This document shows positions 23,201 through 36,246 of a stretch of DNA of 64,000 nucleotides, piece after piece. The position numbers were made by a program, and so were the translations under genes. Under the pieces are notes generated by a model. The model was given only the letters and a program-made list of their open reading frames with translations, was not told the origin of the DNA and searched no databases. Each line of letters starts with the position of its first letter. The stretch's first letter is position 1. The stretch is from Cornus controversa (Eukaryota; Streptophyta; Magnoliopsida; Cornales; Cornaceae): contig CM048852.1 of assembly GCA_026545225.1 (NCBI GenBank), positions 12,744,146 to 12,808,145 on the forward strand, written 5' to 3'.

Positions 23201-24553
23201 GACGCTTTGCGGTTTAATTTCAAAAAAAGCAACGTATGATTCGTATTATGGCACGACTTCTCCTGGAATGTGGTTTTCGAATCAAAACAACGCAAATGAA
23301 ACAAGTTTAAAATGGTTGGTAGCTTGCTAATTGTTTCCTTTAGATGTCCAAAAGGTCGAATTTGGAACAAAGCACCATACGGTTGTGATGAAGATCGGAT
23401 TGACTTGTTCGTCATTTCTTTTGGATGCTTTGATGGTCTAATTTGGAAAAAAGCAACGTACGATTCTGATTATGGCACAACTTCTCAAGGAATAGGGTTT
23501 TTGAATTAGAACAACTCAAACTAAACTTGTTTAAAATCTTCGATAGCTTGCTAATTGTTTCTTTTACTTGTCCAGATGGTCGAATTTGGCACAAAGCACC
23601 ATACGGTTGTGATCATTCATGAGTGCAGCAAGGACATCGTCACGGTCGAATTTGGCATAAAGCAACGTATAATTCTAAGTATGGCACGATTTCACTTGGA
23701 TTGGGACTTTTCGAATTAAAACAAGTCAAATGAAACAAGTTTGAAACCGTTGTTGTCATTCTCTATTCTTCTGCACATCCAGACGGTCAATTCTAGAACA
23801 AAGCAACATACTGTTGTGGTCATGCCTGATTTTTGCACGGAATTATTCTTTTCGACTCAGAACAACTCAAACAAACTTAGATGAAGATCGGATCGACATA
23901 CTCGCCGTTTCTTTGGGACGTTTTGATGGTTTAATTTCAAAATAAGCAACGTACGATTCGTATTATGCCAGGACTTCTCCTGGAATGTGGTTTTCGAATC
24001 AAAATAACTCAAAGGAAACAAGTTTAAAATGGTTGTTAGCTTGCTAATTGTTTCCTTTAGATGTCCAAACGGTCAAATTTGGAACAAACCACCATACGGT
24101 TGTGATGAAGATTGGATTCACATGTTCAACATTTCTTTGGGATGTTTTGATGCACTAATTTGGAAAAAAGCAACGTACGATTCTTATTGTGGCACAACTT
24201 CTCCAGGAATTGGGTTTTTGAATTAGAACAACTCAAACTAGTTTAAAATCATCGACAGCTTGCTAATTGTTTCTTTTACTTGCCCAGATGGTCGAATTTC
24301 GCACAAAGCACCATACGGTTGTGATAATTCATCAGTGCAGCAAGGAATTACTCTTTTCGATTCAGGACCTCCTCACGGTCGAATTTGGCATAAAGCAACT
24401 TATAATTCTAAGTATGGCACGATTTCACTTGGATTGGGACTTTTCGAATCAAAACAAGTCGAACGAAAAGAGTTCGAAACCGTTGTTGTCATTCTCTATT
24501 CTTCTAGACATCCAGATGGTCAATTCTAGCACAAAGCACCATACGGTTGTAGT
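20219..24553. repeat. Higher-order block 5: A1-A2-A3-B-C-B (4,335 bp)
   Basis: Same six-unit order as blocks 4 and 6 and the same length after removing their insertions. It is the uninterrupted example of this type and serves as the reference for the empty site of the insertions. Confidence 0.9.
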
Positions 24554-26719
24554 CATGCCTGATTTTTGTAATGAATTATTCTTTTCGACTCAAAACAACT
24601 CAAACAAACATGGATGAATATCAGATATACATGCTCATCGTTTCTTTGGGACGCTTTGATGGTTTAATTTCAAAAAAAGCAATGTACGATTCGTATTATG
24701 GGACGACTTCTCCTGTAATGTGGTTTTCGAATCAAAACAACTCAAATGAAATGAGTTTAAAATGGTTGGTAGCTTGTTAATTGTTTCCTTTAGATGTCCA
24801 AAAGGTCGAATTTGGAATAAAGCACCATACGGTTGTGATGAAGATCGGATTGACTTGTTCGCCATTTCTTTTGGATGCTTTGATGGTCTAATTTAGAAAA
24901 ATGCAACTTAAGATTCTGATTATGGCACAACTTCTCCAGGAATGGGGTTTTTGAATCAGAACAACTCAAACTAAACTTGTCTAAAATCGTGGATAGCTGG
25001 CTAATGGTTTCTTTTAGTTGTCCAGATGGTCAAATTTCGCACAAAGCACCATACGGTTGTGATTATTCATGAGTGCAGCAAGGAATTACTCTTTTCGATT
25101 CAGGACGTCCTCACGGTCGAATTTGGCATAAAGCAACGTATAATTCTAAGTATGGCACGATTTCACTTGCTTTGGGACTTTTCGAATCAAAACAAGTTAA
25201 ACGAAACAAGTTCAAAACTGTTGTTGTCATTCTCTATTCTTCTGCACATCCAGACGGTCAATTCTAGCACAAAGCACCATACTGTTGTGGTCATGCCTGA
25301 TTTTTGCAAGGAATTGTTCTTTTCCACTCAGAATAACTCAAACAAACTTGGATGAAGATCGGATCGACATGCTCGTCGTTTCTTTGGGACGCTTTGGCGG
25401 TTTAATTTTGAAAAAAGCAACGTACGATTCGTATTATGGCACGACTTCTCCTGGAATGGGGTTTCGAATCAAAACAACTCAAACAAAACAAGTTTGAAAT
25501 CGTTGTTAGCTTGCTAATTGTTTCCTTTAGATGTCCTAACGGTCAAATTTGGAACAAAGCACCATACGGTTGTGATGAAGATCGGATTGACATGTTCGTC
25601 ATTTCTTTTGGATGCTTTGATGCTGTAATTTGGAAAAAAGCAACGTACAATTCTGATTATGGCACGACTTCTCCCGGAATGGGATTTTTGAATTAGAACA
25701 ACTCAAACTAAACTTGTTTAAAATCATCGATAGCTTGCTAATTGTTTCTTTTACTTGTCCAGATGGTCGAACTTGGCACAAAGCATCATACGGTTGTGAT
25801 CATTCATGAGTGCAGCAAGGACGTCCTCACAGTCAAATTTGGCGTAAAGCAACGTATAATTCTAAGTATGGCACGATTTCACTTGGATTGGGACTTTTCG
25901 TATCAAAATAAGTCAAACGAAACAAGTTCGAAACCGTTGTTGTCATTCTCTATTCTTCTGGATATCCAGATGGTCAATTCTAGCACAAAGCACCATACGG
26001 TTGTGGTCATGCCTGATTTTTGCAAGGAATTGTTCTTTTGACTCAGAACAACTCCAACAAACATGGACGAAGATCGGATCGACATGTTCGTCGTTTCTTT
26101 GGGACGCTTTGCGGTTTAATTTCAAAAAAAGCAACGTATGATTCGTATTATGGCACAACTTCTCCTGGAATGTGGTTTTCGAATCAAAACAACGCAAATG
26201 AAACAAGTTTAAAATGGTTGGTAGCTTGCTAATTGTTTCCTTTAGATGTCCAAAAGGTCGAATTTGGAACAAAGCACCATACGGTTGTGATGAAGATCGG
26301 ATTGACTTGTTCGTCATTTCTTTTGGATGCTTTGATGGTCTAATTTGGAAAAAAGCAACGTACGATTCTGATTATGGCACAACTTCTCAAGGAATAGGGT
26401 TTTTGAATTAGAACAACTCAAACTAAACTTGTTTAAAATCTTCGATAGCTTGCTAATTGTTTCTTTTACTTGTCCAGATGGTCGAATTTGGCACAAAGCA
26501 CCATACGGTTGTGATCATTCATGAGTGCAGCAAGGACGTCGTCACGGTCGAATTTGGCATAAAGTAACGTATAATTCTAAGTATGGCACGATTTCACTTG
26601 GATTGGGACTTTTCGAATCAGAACAAGTCAAACGAAACAAGTTCGAAACTGTTGTTGTCATTCTCTATTCTCCTGCACATCCAGACGGTCAATTCTAGAA
26701 CAAAGCAACATACTGTTGT

Positions 26720-26724
26720 GGTCA
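26720..26724. repeat. Target-site duplication of chromovirus (left copy)
   Basis: GGTCA directly before TGTAACGCCCC. The matching copy is at 37440-37444 directly after the other LTR end. Confidence 0.95.
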
Positions 26725-27102
26725 TGTAACGCCCCGTTCCCCCGACTCCCGGGAAACCGGAGGTTAACCCGTCCATTAGTCCCAATGGACCCTCATTACC
26801 CTTATTCCCCGCGGAAGCTTAACCTAATTCTTGCATATGAATGCACACAAATCCATCCTAACCAACCCCCATGGGCCCTACATCAAATAACACACCTTAG
26901 TGAACATTTACACGCCCACACTTTTAAGAATCACTCACTTTCGAGCCTCAAAACTTTCTGTGATTGGAATATGGAACTGACACTTACACCATTGGATAGA
27001 GAATCCAAAAATACTCAAGTTCAAAAAAAAACCACGCTCAATTCCAATCTAGAACGAAGAAATTACATCGAAATGAAGTTTTGGAAAAAGCTGTGAATAG
27101 TA

Positions 27103-27347
27103 ATTTCGATCAATCGAAATTGGCATTTCGATCAATCGAAATGCATCTCGATTAATCGAAATTTTGACCCCATCAATCGAAGCAAACACCCTCTCGGTAT
27201 CTTGGACCTGCATTATTTCGATTAATCGAAACTGGGACTTCGATTGATCGAAATAAGGCCTGAAAATACATAAAATCTCGCAACCATTTCGATCAATCGA
27301 AATGGGGGTTTCGATTGATCGAAATAGGCATTTCGATTGATCGAAAT
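27103..27347. repeat. Cluster of nine palindromic TTTCGATYRATCGAAA motifs (3' LTR)
   Basis: Eight complete or near-complete 16-18-bp palindromes (such as ATTTCGATCAATCGAAAT, and the TTGATC and TTAATC variants) plus one half-site, spaced irregularly over 245 bp. The identical cluster is at 34964-35208 in the other LTR. Function is unknown; they could be protein-binding sites or short hairpins in the transcript. Confidence 0.85.
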
Positions 27348-28064
27348 GCACTACCCGGGACTTCCAACAACCCTATACATGGTTCATTTGAAGCCCAATC
27401 AACATCCTATCATCCTAGAACCCCTCAAACAAGATTAATAACATAAATGAAAGGTTCCAACATCAATTTCACTCTCAAGATCACATCCATAATTGAATCC
27501 ATACACCAAAATGAATCATTTTCTTTCACAAACACCATTCATTCATAAGGGAAACATCATCAAATGAATCAAGCGCCGCCATGGGCATTACATAAATTAA
27601 ACCGTTGTCTTTTCACACCCAACAAGTTTATAATCCAATACATACATCAAAAGTACATATGTCCAAGGTACAACCACAACAAAAAAGGAAGTCACATGCC
27701 ACAAGCCGGCATGGATAGCCACAAAATGTGCAACATCCAAAAGATAGCAAAACCACTACTAGAATCCACTTGGACACTCATGTCCCATCCATCATCGGCG
27801 CTTTATCTGTAAAATATTTAGAATAAAGGGGTGAGCACCACTGCGGCTCAGTAAAGGTTTCCCAACCCTTCTAAGTGCCGACCCGACACGACCTACATGG
27901 AATGCATATGAATACACTACATGCCACGTCCACAATTTCACAAACACATCAACAAATGCAATTAAAGAGGATTGCACATATGAAGAATCATGTATAACAT
28001 GTTCAAACATAAAAGCATTAAAGTGAGTAAATGCTCTCTCTCTCGGTCCTCATCCGATACCCTA

Positions 28065-28385
28065 CATGATTGGTCCGCTCCGAGGATCATGTAACCTTGG
28101 ACAACTCCGATAACATCCAATGACCGGGACAACTCCGAAAGGTCATTCTACCATGGCAATATATATGATTGCCATAGAGTGAGGGGGCAACTCCGAGGCT
28201 CACAAGTCATGGACATTCTCCGATAATCATCCTATGACCGGGACAACTCCGAAAGGTCATTAGTATTGGACATACTCCGATCCTAGGCATTAAGCCTTAG
28301 TATGGCGGGTCCACTCCGAGGGCCATACATAGTGGATAATTTTACCACATTTCACCACACGGTTGGACTACTCCGAAGCCCCGTG
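28065..28385. repeat. Field of nine CTCCGA hairpin repeats (3' LTR)
   Basis: CTCCGA occurs nine times. Most copies sit in the loop of a different short inverted repeat: CATGAT/ATCATG, TTGGA/TCCAA, ATGACC/GGTCAT (twice), GTGAG/CTCAC, TATGGC/GCCATA and CACGG/CCGTG. The loop motif is constant (GGACAACTCCGA is frequent) while the stems vary in sequence but stay complementary. Duplicated at 35926-36246 in the other LTR. Confidence 0.8.
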
Positions 28386-29578
28386 TACCTCTTTTGCGTC
28401 ATTTTTCCCGCAACTTCCCACATATGCAATATGAATGCATAAACACATGATATTTTATTTTCATGCTCAACTCATGCTCATTGATACTAAAAGAAGTAAC
28501 AAGCATATTTTCCATCACCACACACCACATATAGCACATATATGTATAACACATGCATAAATCATCTTATATGCATACAACTTCAAAATTAGCATATTTT
28601 ACTCATGCTACATTCAATGCATAATTTTAGCACATAGAACTAAACATGCATTCAACAACCACATTCCCACATATAATCACATATATGACACTTGGTACAC
28701 ATTTTTCCACATATACACCCAATTGAACACATAAAGCCTATGTATCAATTTCTTACACTCACATATTCCAAACCCACATGCTACCACCAACACAATATAC
28801 ACAATTGTGAAAAGATAGGACTCTAGAGAAGAAGAAAATACAACTTTCCACACCTCTCACCATCCTAAAGCATGTGAAACACAACCTACACCTCTCTTCT
28901 TCACCCGAAACCCTAGAATCGACAATTAGAAGAGAAGAAGAACCCCTACCTCGAAAATGAAGGCCTTTCAAGCACTTCACCAATTTTCCAGCGGAGTCTA
29001 CCTTGCCGAATCACCACTTTGTTCGGTTCAAAGGGAAGCCCTAGCCGTCCCCTACGTATCTCCCTCCTTCGGCGAGTCTTGAATCCAAGCCGAACGGGTC
29101 CGAAATGTAGAGAGAAGGGAGAGCTTTGAAGATGAAGAGCTTTAGAGAGAGAAAGAGGCGTGAGATATGGCTGAATACCTCTGCCACTGATATTTAAAAT
29201 ATCTAGGGTTTGTAAAAAGACCAAAATACCCCCGGGCCACTTAACGTACCTTCCCGGACTCCTTTTTCGATTCCGAAAACCCCTACAATCTCGAAATCAC
29301 TTCCTCTACCCTCTAAATATTTCATCTCATCCATTCTCAAAAGTAAATATTTTCAAGAATTTCCCGGATTCCCGGGCCCACTTAAGTCGCACCTCGGGCC
29401 CCGGTTTGACCAAAAAGTCAAACTTCTCCAATTCTCTCGAAAACTTTCCAAAACCTTAAAAATACATCCCAAACATGTTTCCCACACTTAAAACATGTTA
29501 AACACAACTCAAAATTCATTTATGGCAATTATAATGCGAAAAATGCAAAATCGGCCAAAATTGGTCACGGTCTCTACA

Positions 29579-29591
29579 ACCTCCCCCCCTT
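29579..29591 (-). other. Polypurine tract of chromovirus
   Basis: On the minus strand AAGGGGGGGAGGT directly precedes the 3' LTR start TGTAGAGA. This is the expected plus-strand primer of reverse transcription. Only 34 bp separate it from the gag-pol stop codon. Confidence 0.9.
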
Positions 29592-29625
29592 AAGGGAATT
29601 TCGTCCCCGAAATTAGAAACATACC

Positions 29626-32600
29626 TCAAGTAGAAAATAACTCAGGATATTTTGAGCGGACTTCTTGTTCTCGCTCCCACGTAGCGTCCTCGACTCCGTG
29701 ATGTCTCCAAAGGACTTTAACCAATGGAATCATCTTGCCTCGAAGCACTTGCTCCCTAGCATCCAAAACCTGTACCGGTCTCTCCTCGTAAGACACATCC
29801 TCCTCCACCTCAAGATCTGTCCAATCCAACACATGTGAAGGATCCGGCTCATACTTTCTCAACATCGAAACGTGGAAAGTATTGTGCACACTTGACAATT
29901 GCGGTGGCAATGCCAAGCGGTATGCAACCTCACCCACACGATCCAATATCTCAAATGGACCGATAAACCGTGGGGCTAGCTTTCCGCTACGCCCAAACCT
30001 CATCAAACCCCGTCGTGGTGAGACCTTCAAGAAGACATGGTCCCCCACCTCAAATGCTAAAGGCCTCCGCCTTCTGTCAGCATAACTTTTCTGACGACTC
30101 TGAGCCGTAAGCAAACGCTGTCGTATAATCTTAATCTTTTCTGTAGTCTCTCTGACTATATCTGGCCCCAAAGCCACTGTCTCACCGACCTCTGTCCAAC
30201 AAACTGGCGACCTACAAGGTCTACCATACAAGGCCTCAAATGGAGCCATCTCAATACTAGCTTGGTAGCTATTATTGTATGCAAACTCCACTAATGGAAG
30301 GTGATCCTCCCAACTGCCTCTAAAATCAAGTGCACATGCTCTAAGCATATCCTCCAAAATCTGTATAGTACGCTCCGACTGACCATCTGTCTGAGGATGG
30401 AAAGCCGTACTGAAATGGAGTTCCGTATCAAGTGCAGCCTGAAAACTCTGCCAAAATCGTGATGTGAATCTCGGATCTCTATCAGACACAATGGAAACTG
30501 GCACTCCGTGCAGTCTCACAATCTGATCAATATACAACCGACTAAGGGTATCCACATCATCTGTCACTCGAATAGGAAGGAAATGAGCCACCTTGGTCAA
30601 CCTATCCACAATGACCCAAACTGCATCATGACTCCTCCTCGTCCTAGGTAACCCCGTCACAAAGTCCATAGTGACGTGTTCCCATTTCCACATAGCTACC
30701 GGTAAGGGCTGTAACAAACCTGCCGGTCTCTGATGCTCGGCCTTCACTTGTTGACAAGTGAGGCACCTCGCCACAAACCGTGCGACGTCCTTTTTCATGC
30801 CCTTCCACCAATACTGTCTACGAAGGTTGTGGTACATTTTGGTGCCACCGGGATGTACTGCAAGTCTGGAGCTATGAAACTCCCTCAAGACCTCATCCCT
30901 ACAAGCCAATGGAACAACCATTCTGCCTCTAAACCTCAGACCTCCGTCTGAATGGATAACCCAATCCTCCACTGCCTCGCCACCCGTAATCCGAGTGCGA
31001 ATGTTCTCTAACTTTGTGTCATGCCTCTGCTCCTCAAGCACCCTACTCACTAGAGTTGGTTGCGCTATGAGTGTGAACAAAGTGGCATGTCCATCACTCT
31101 CACTGAAGCACAATCCCAATTCTGAGACGTCTTCCATCATCTTCCATTCACGACTGGCAATGCTAGCCAAAGTACCATGTGATTTCCTGCTCAATGCATC
31201 GGCAACCACATTGGCCTTCCCCGGGTGATACTGAAGATCAAAGTTGTAATCTTCCATGTATTCAACCCATCTCCTCTGTCTCATATTCAAGTCCTTTTGT
31301 GTAAAAAGGTACTTCAAACTCTTATGATCGGAGAAAACCTCAAACTTCTCCCCGTAGAGATAATGCCTCCACATTTTCAAAGCAAAAATTACCGCCGCCA
31401 ACTCCAAGTCATGAGTCGGGTAATTCTGCTCGTGGATCTTCAGCTGTCGGGAACCATATGCAACAACCCTCTCAGCCTGCATCAACACACATCCCAAACC
31501 ATCCCGTGAAGCGTCACAGTAGATGACATAACCCAAACCACGCTCGGGAATAATCAATATTGGAGCACTAGTCAATCTACGCTTCAATTCCATAAAGGAA
31601 TGCTCACAAGCCTCGTTCCACTCAAACTTAACTCCTTTACGAGTAAGCTTGGTCATCGGCGCTGCTAACTTCGAAAAGTCTTTCACGAAACGCCGGTAAT
31701 ATCCTGCCAATCCCAAGAAGCTACGTATCTGGAATACGTTCTTAGGCCTCTCCCAATCCATTACCGCTTCAATCTTAGAAGGGTCTACCGATACTCCTCC
31801 TTCCGACACCACGTGTCCTAGGAACTTCACCTCCGTTAGCCAAAATTCACATTTTTCAAATTTGGCATACAAACGGTGCTCTCTCAATGTCTGCAACACT
31901 GTCCTCAAATGGATCTCATGCTCTTCCATAGAAGAAGAATACACAAGAATGTCATCCACGAAGACCACCACAAACCTATCCAAGTACACCCTGAATATCC
32001 GGTTCATCAAATCCATGAACGCTGCTGGTGCGTTCGTCAAACCAAATGGCATCACTAGAAACTCATAGTGGCCATATCTAGTCCGAAAAGCTGTCTTCGG
32101 AATGTCCTCTTCCCTTACCCTCAACTGGTAATACCCCGACCTCAAGTCGATCTTCGAAAAACAAGTCGAACCCTTAAGCTGATCAAACAAGTCATCTATC
32201 CTTGGCAAAGGATACTTGTTCTTAATCGTTGCTTGGTTCAACTTACGGTAGTCTATGCATAACCGTAAAGATCCGTCCTTCTTTTTAGCAAACAGGACCG
32301 GAGCTCCCCAAGGCGATGTACTAGGTCGTACAAATCCCTTATCTAACAATTCTTGCAATTGATCTTTCAACTCCATCAACTCTGCCGGTGCCATCCGGTA
32401 TGGTGCCATAGAGATAGGCGAGGTACCAGGAGCAAGATCTATGCTAAATACCACATCTCTCATCGGAGGCAACTCTGTCAAGTCCTCCGGGAATACATCC
32501 ACAAACCCTCTAACCACTGGTGGAAATCCTCCACTAGTCACAATCTCATCCTCCTCGGCTAACAAGCTAGCTAGGAAATATCCAACCCTGTTCCTCACAC

Positions 32601-34239
32601 CGGAACCAAGCAGAGACGGAACATAGAAATCATCCCGCTCTCCCACAAAATAAAAGCAATCACCCTCGGGTGTGCACACCGTCACTCTCCTACGGAGACA
32701 ATCAATCGTGGCTCTAAATGTAGATAGCCAGTCCATACCTAGAATGACATCAAAAGTGGTCATGTCTAGCAACACAAAGTCGAACACTAGTCGACGCCCA
32801 GCAACCTCGATCTCGCAAGACCGACACACTCTATCCAGGGTAACCCTACCCCCAACTGGTGTATCAATGGACAATGGTGACTCCAGTGATGACACCCGCA
32901 GCCCCAAGGCACAAGCAAATGCAACAGATATGAATGAATGTGATGCACCCGAATCTATCAACACCCTAGCCCACGAGCTAGAAACCAGGAAAATACCTCT
33001 GACCACTGACGGTCCCGGTACATCCTTTGTCGGAGCAAGCGTGAACACACGGCCCCGTGACTGCTGCCCAGTCCCCTGTAACCCTGACTGCTGACTAGAA
33101 GCAGGCGTGGAACCTCTCGCTACCCGAGATCCCTGTACAGAATGCGCTGGATGAGGTGGCGGTAATGTCCTGAAACCAGACTGTACCGTAGCTGTCTGCC
33201 CAGCCCTCTGCTGAGTCCCCATACCACTCGGTGTACTCTGTCTCTGTGGACAGTTAGCCCTAACATGGCCAGATTGCTTGCAATGAAAGCATACCCGTTC
33301 CCCCACCGAAGCCACCGGCACAGATGCCACTATTTGCCTTTGAGGGCACTCAGAACGAAAATGGCCAGACTGCTGGCAATGATAGCACACAATTGTGGAT
33401 CGTGCAGATCCAGTAGGTAAGGACAATGAAGGTACTGGGCGAGTCTGCTGCTGCCCCTGTGAACCTAATCTGCCTTCCCTATTCCTTTTCCTCCCATGAC
33501 CACTCGAAGAGGTACCCGTACCCTTAGCTTGCTGTCTAGAGTCCCACAACCTCTGAGTGTCTCTGTCATCTTCCTCAGCCACCAAGGCTCTATCAACCAC
33601 CTCACTGTAGGTCCTCAAACCCAAAATGGACACCCTCTTTCTGATAGAGGTTTTCAGTCCCTTCATAAACTTTTTCACCTTTAGCTCTTCATTAGCTACC
33701 ATTTCCGGGGCAAAACGAGCCAAAGATGTAAACTTGGTCTCGTACCCCATCACATCCAAGTCCCCTTGGACTAAGTCTATGAACTCTTGCCTCATCCGGT
33801 CTTTCACCGAAGCCGGAAAGAACTTGTCAAAGAATAAACCCTTAAAGGTTTCCCAATCCATAGTCTCGGTATTGTGGACATTCCCGATGAATTGCCACCA
33901 CCGATCTGCTTCCCCTTGTAAGTGAAGCGCCGCTACTCCCACTTTCAAATCCTCATCGATTGCAAGAGCAACCATGAGTTTGTGAGTTTGGTCTATCCAA
34001 TTCTCAGCCACAAGAGGATCACGCGCACCATCAAAGGTAGGCGGCTTAAATTTCACATATTCCTTCATTGCTACCATTTGTCGGCTCAAGGCAACCCTAG
34101 GTAATGCCTGAACCTCCTCCTCTCTGGCTTCCCTAGCCATTCTTCTCATAGTGTCCGCCATATCACGCATGAATTGCGTTCCGTCTGTTGGCTCCTGAGG
34201 AGCATCAGCGCCAATGTCTCGCGCTCTTCTTGGAGGCAT
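29626..34239 (-). CDS. Chromovirus Gag-Pol polyprotein (1537 aa)
   Basis: A single open frame from ATG (34237-34239) to TGA. The start [11 protein letters not shown] is the first ATG after the leader. Capsid-type gag lies at about residues 60-230. Two CCHC zinc knuckles follow ([14 protein letters not shown] near 284, [14 protein letters not shown] near 317). An aspartic protease has [10 protein letters not shown] near 425. Reverse transcriptase spans about 600-800 with the FVDD catalytic motif near 760. RNase H starts near YCDAS at 907. Integrase has a His/Cys zinc-binding region (~1115-1163, ending CLTCQQ) and a catalytic core with MDFVTG (~1191), SDRDPRF (~1250) and SERTIQ (~1288). A C-terminal chromodomain (~1475-1535) includes [17 protein letters not shown]. 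All key residues I can check are present and there is no stop or frameshift, so the protein is probably functional. Gag and Pol share one frame, as in many chromoviruses, and would be separated by the protease. Confidence 0.96.
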   Translation of the reverse strand: MPPRRARDIGADAPQEPTDGTQFMRDMADTMRRMAREAREEEVQALPRVALSRQMVAMKEYVKFKPPTFDGARDPLVAENWIDQTHKLMVALAIDEDLKVGVAALHLQGEADRWWQFIGNVHNTETMDWETFKGLFFDKFFPASVKDRMRQEFIDLVQGDLDVMGYETKFTSLARFAPEMVANEELKVKKFMKGLKTSIRKRVSILGLRTYSEVVDRALVAEEDDRDTQRLWDSRQQAKGTGTSSSGHGRKRNREGRLGSQGQQQTRPVPSLSLPTGSARSTIVCYHCQQSGHFRSECPQRQIVASVPVASVGERVCFHCKQSGHVRANCPQRQSTPSGMGTQQRAGQTATVQSGFRTLPPPHPAHSVQGSRVARGSTPASSQQSGLQGTGQQSRGRVFTLAPTKDVPGPSVVRGIFLVSSSWARVLIDSGASHSFISVAFACALGLRVSSLESPLSIDTPVGGRVTLDRVCRSCEIEVAGRRLVFDFVLLDMTTFDVILGMDWLSTFRATIDCLRRRVTVCTPEGDCFYFVGERDDFYVPSLLGSGVRNRVGYFLASLLAEEDEIVTSGGFPPVVRGFVDVFPEDLTELPPMRDVVFSIDLAPGTSPISMAPYRMAPAELMELKDQLQELLDKGFVRPSTSPWGAPVLFAKKKDGSLRLCIDYRKLNQATIKNKYPLPRIDDLFDQLKGSTCFSKIDLRSGYYQLRVREEDIPKTAFRTRYGHYEFLVMPFGLTNAPAAFMDLMNRIFRVYLDRFVVVFVDDILVYSSSMEEHEIHLRTVLQTLREHRLYAKFEKCEFWLTEVKFLGHVVSEGGVSVDPSKIEAVMDWERPKNVFQIRSFLGLAGYYRRFVKDFSKLAAPMTKLTRKGVKFEWNEACEHSFMELKRRLTSAPILIIPERGLGYVIYCDASRDGLGCVLMQAERVVAYGSRQLKIHEQNYPTHDLELAAVIFALKMWRHYLYGEKFEVFSDHKSLKYLFTQKDLNMRQRRWVEYMEDYNFDLQYHPGKANVVADALSRKSHGTLASIASREWKMMEDVSELGLCFSESDGHATLFTLIAQPTLVSRVLEEQRHDTKLENIRTRITGGEAVEDWVIHSDGGLRFRGRMVVPLACRDEVLREFHSSRLAVHPGGTKMYHNLRRQYWWKGMKKDVARFVARCLTCQQVKAEHQRPAGLLQPLPVAMWKWEHVTMDFVTGLPRTRRSHDAVWVIVDRLTKVAHFLPIRVTDDVDTLSRLYIDQIVRLHGVPVSIVSDRDPRFTSRFWQSFQAALDTELHFSTAFHPQTDGQSERTIQILEDMLRACALDFRGSWEDHLPLVEFAYNNSYQASIEMAPFEALYGRPCRSPVCWTEVGETVALGPDIVRETTEKIKIIRQRLLTAQSRQKSYADRRRRPLAFEVGDHVFLKVSPRRGLMRFGRSGKLAPRFIGPFEILDRVGEVAYRLALPPQLSSVHNTFHVSMLRKYEPDPSHVLDWTDLEVEEDVSYEERPVQVLDAREQVLRGKMIPLVKVLWRHHGVEDATWEREQEVRSKYPELFST

Positions 34240-34569
34240 TTCTTTCTATATGCACAACAAGAAAATTTTTAAGTCCAAGCATTTATACTTAGTCAAATTC
34301 CATCATGCTTACACATGTCATGTCTATTTAATCCACAAAAGCATGTTATGAAAACGTAAGCATACCTAAAGTTTCACATAAGCAATTTACAACCTCAAGT
34401 TCAAATCCTTATGTTCCGATCCTTAACCTCAAGTGACCACAAAATCAAGTTTCACCCTTCGTCCCTAGGTATTCCAACCTAGTGCTCTGATACCATTCTG
34501 TATCAGGTACTCCTCTAATTCACACATGGTATAACTACTACCCGTCGTCCTCAGGTTTTCTAACCTGAT
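34240..34569 (-). other. Untranslated leader of chromovirus
   Basis: 330 bp between primer binding site and gag start. No convincing upstream gene. It contains a second PBS-like block (34484-34495). Confidence 0.7.
34484..34495 (-). repeat. Second PBS-like motif in leader
   Basis: Reads TGGTATCAGAGC on the minus strand, identical to the true primer binding site 86 bp away. The surroundings also match imperfectly: plus-strand CCAACCTAGTGCTCTGATACC here, and CTAACCTGATGCTCTGATACC at the true site. A segment of ~50 bp was duplicated. It is not adjacent to an LTR, so it is probably not used in normal priming. Confidence 0.75.
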
Positions 34570-34581
34570 GCTCTGATACCA
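34570..34581 (-). other. Primer binding site (initiator Met-tRNA)
   Basis: Minus strand TGGTATCAGAGC, four bases (GGAA) after the 5' LTR end GGGGCGTTACA. Complementary to the 3' end of plant initiator Met-tRNA. Confidence 0.93.
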
Positions 34582-34963
34582 TTCCTGTAACGCCCCGTTC
34601 CCCCGACTCCCGGGAAACCGGAGGTTAACCCGTCCATTAGTCCCAATGGACCCTCATTACCCTTATTCCCCGCGGAAGCTTAACCTAATTCTTGCATATG
34701 AATGCACACAAATCCATCCTAACCAACCCCCATGGGCCCTACATCAAATAACACACCTTAGTGAACATTTACACGCCCACACTTTTAAGAATCACTCACT
34801 TTCGAGCCTCAAAACTTTCTGTGATTGGAATATGGAACTGACACTTACACCATTGGATAGAGAATCCAAAAATACTCAAGTTCAAAAAAAAACCACGCTC
34901 AATTCCAATCTAGAACGAAGAAATTACATCGAAATGAAGTTTTGGAAAAAGCTGTGAATAGTA

Positions 34964-35208
34964 ATTTCGATCAATCGAAATTGGCATTTCGATCAATCGA
35001 AATGCATCTCGATTAATCGAAATTTTGACCCCATCAATCGAAGCAAACACCCTCTCGGTATCTTGGACCTGCATTATTTCGATTAATCGAAACTGGGACT
35101 TCGATTGATCGAAATAAGGCCTGAAAATACATAAAATCTCGCAACCATTTCGATCAATCGAAATGGGGGTTTCGATTGATCGAAATAGGCATTTCGATTG
35201 ATCGAAAT
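34964..35208. repeat. Cluster of nine palindromic TTTCGATYRATCGAAA motifs (5' LTR)
   Basis: Same cluster as at 27103-27347. In the transcribed direction it lies about 2.2-2.5 kb into the LTR, near its 3' end. Confidence 0.85.
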
Positions 35209-35925
35209 GCACTACCCGGGACTTCCAACAACCCTATACATGGTTCATTTGAAGCCCAATCAACATCCTATCATCCTAGAACCCCTCAAACAAGATTAAT
35301 AACATAAATGAAAGGTTCCAACATCAATTTCACTCTCAAGATCACATCCATAATTGAATCCATACACCAAAATGAATCATTTTCTTTCACAAACACCATT
35401 CATTCATAAGGGAAACATCATCAAATGAATCAAGCGCCGCCATGGGCATTACATAAATTAAACCGTTGTCTTTTCACACCCAACAAGTTTATAATCCAAT
35501 ACATACATCAAAAGTACATATGTCCAAGGTACAACCACAACAAAAAAGGAAGTCACATGCCACAAGCCGGCATGGATAGCCACAAAATGTGCAACATCCA
35601 AAAGATAGCAAAACCACTACTAGAATCCACTTGGACACTCATGTCCCATCCATCATCGGCGCTTTATCTGTAAAATATTTAGAATAAAGGGGTGAGCACC
35701 ACTGCGGCTCAGTAAAGGTTTCCCAACCCTTCTAAGTGCCGACCCGACACGACCTACATGGAATGCATATGAATACACTACATGCCACGTCCACAATTTC
35801 ACAAACACATCAACAAATGCAATTAAAGAGGATTGCACATATGAAGAATCATGTATAACATGTTCAAACATAAAAGCATTAAAGTGAGTAAATGCTCTCT
35901 CTCTCGGTCCTCATCCGATACCCTA

Positions 35926-36246
35926 CATGATTGGTCCGCTCCGAGGATCATGTAACCTTGGACAACTCCGATAACATCCAATGACCGGGACAACTCCGAA
36001 AGGTCATTCTACCATGGCAATATATATGATTGCCATAGAGTGAGGGGGCAACTCCGAGGCTCACAAGTCATGGACATTCTCCGATAATCATCCTATGACC
36101 GGGACAACTCCGAAAGGTCATTAGTATTGGACATACTCCGATCCTAGGCATTAAGCCTTAGTATGGCGGGTCCACTCCGAGGGCCATACATAGTGGATAA
36201 TTTTACCACATTTCACCACACGGTTGGACTACTCCGAAGCCCCGTG
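35926..36246. repeat. Field of nine CTCCGA hairpin repeats (5' LTR)
   Basis: Same field as at 28065-28385, in the middle of the LTR. In the coding direction the loop reads TCGGAG. Confidence 0.8.

Larger units (their letters stand above)
18836..26724. repeat. Satellite array, segment 3
   Basis: Resumes with ATCGGATCGACATGTTCGTCG of the interrupted C unit. Continues with B (19486), then block 5 and the first part of block 6 up to the chromovirus. Unit types and spacing match segment 1. Confidence 0.97.
26725..29578 (-). mobile_element. 3' LTR of chromovirus
   Basis: 2,854 bp, the downstream LTR in the coding direction. Plus-strand ends are TGTAACGCCCC and TCTCTACA. Holds two internal repeat fields: palindromic ATCGAAA motifs (27103-27347) and CTCCGA hairpins (28065-28385). 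The rest is AT-rich non-coding sequence. Frames of 72-103 codons in it recur identically in the other LTR and are not counted as genes. Confidence 0.95.

Noticed and set aside
27049-29224. 72-100-codon frames in the LTRs, including one rich in repeated Ile-Asp-Arg-Asn
   Set aside because: They translate palindromic repeats or AT-rich LTR sequence and appear identically in both LTRs only because the LTRs are copies.
29882-34104. Plus-strand frames opposite gag-pol
   Set aside because: Shadows of the conserved minus-strand polyprotein; no domain and short compared with the 1537-codon frame.
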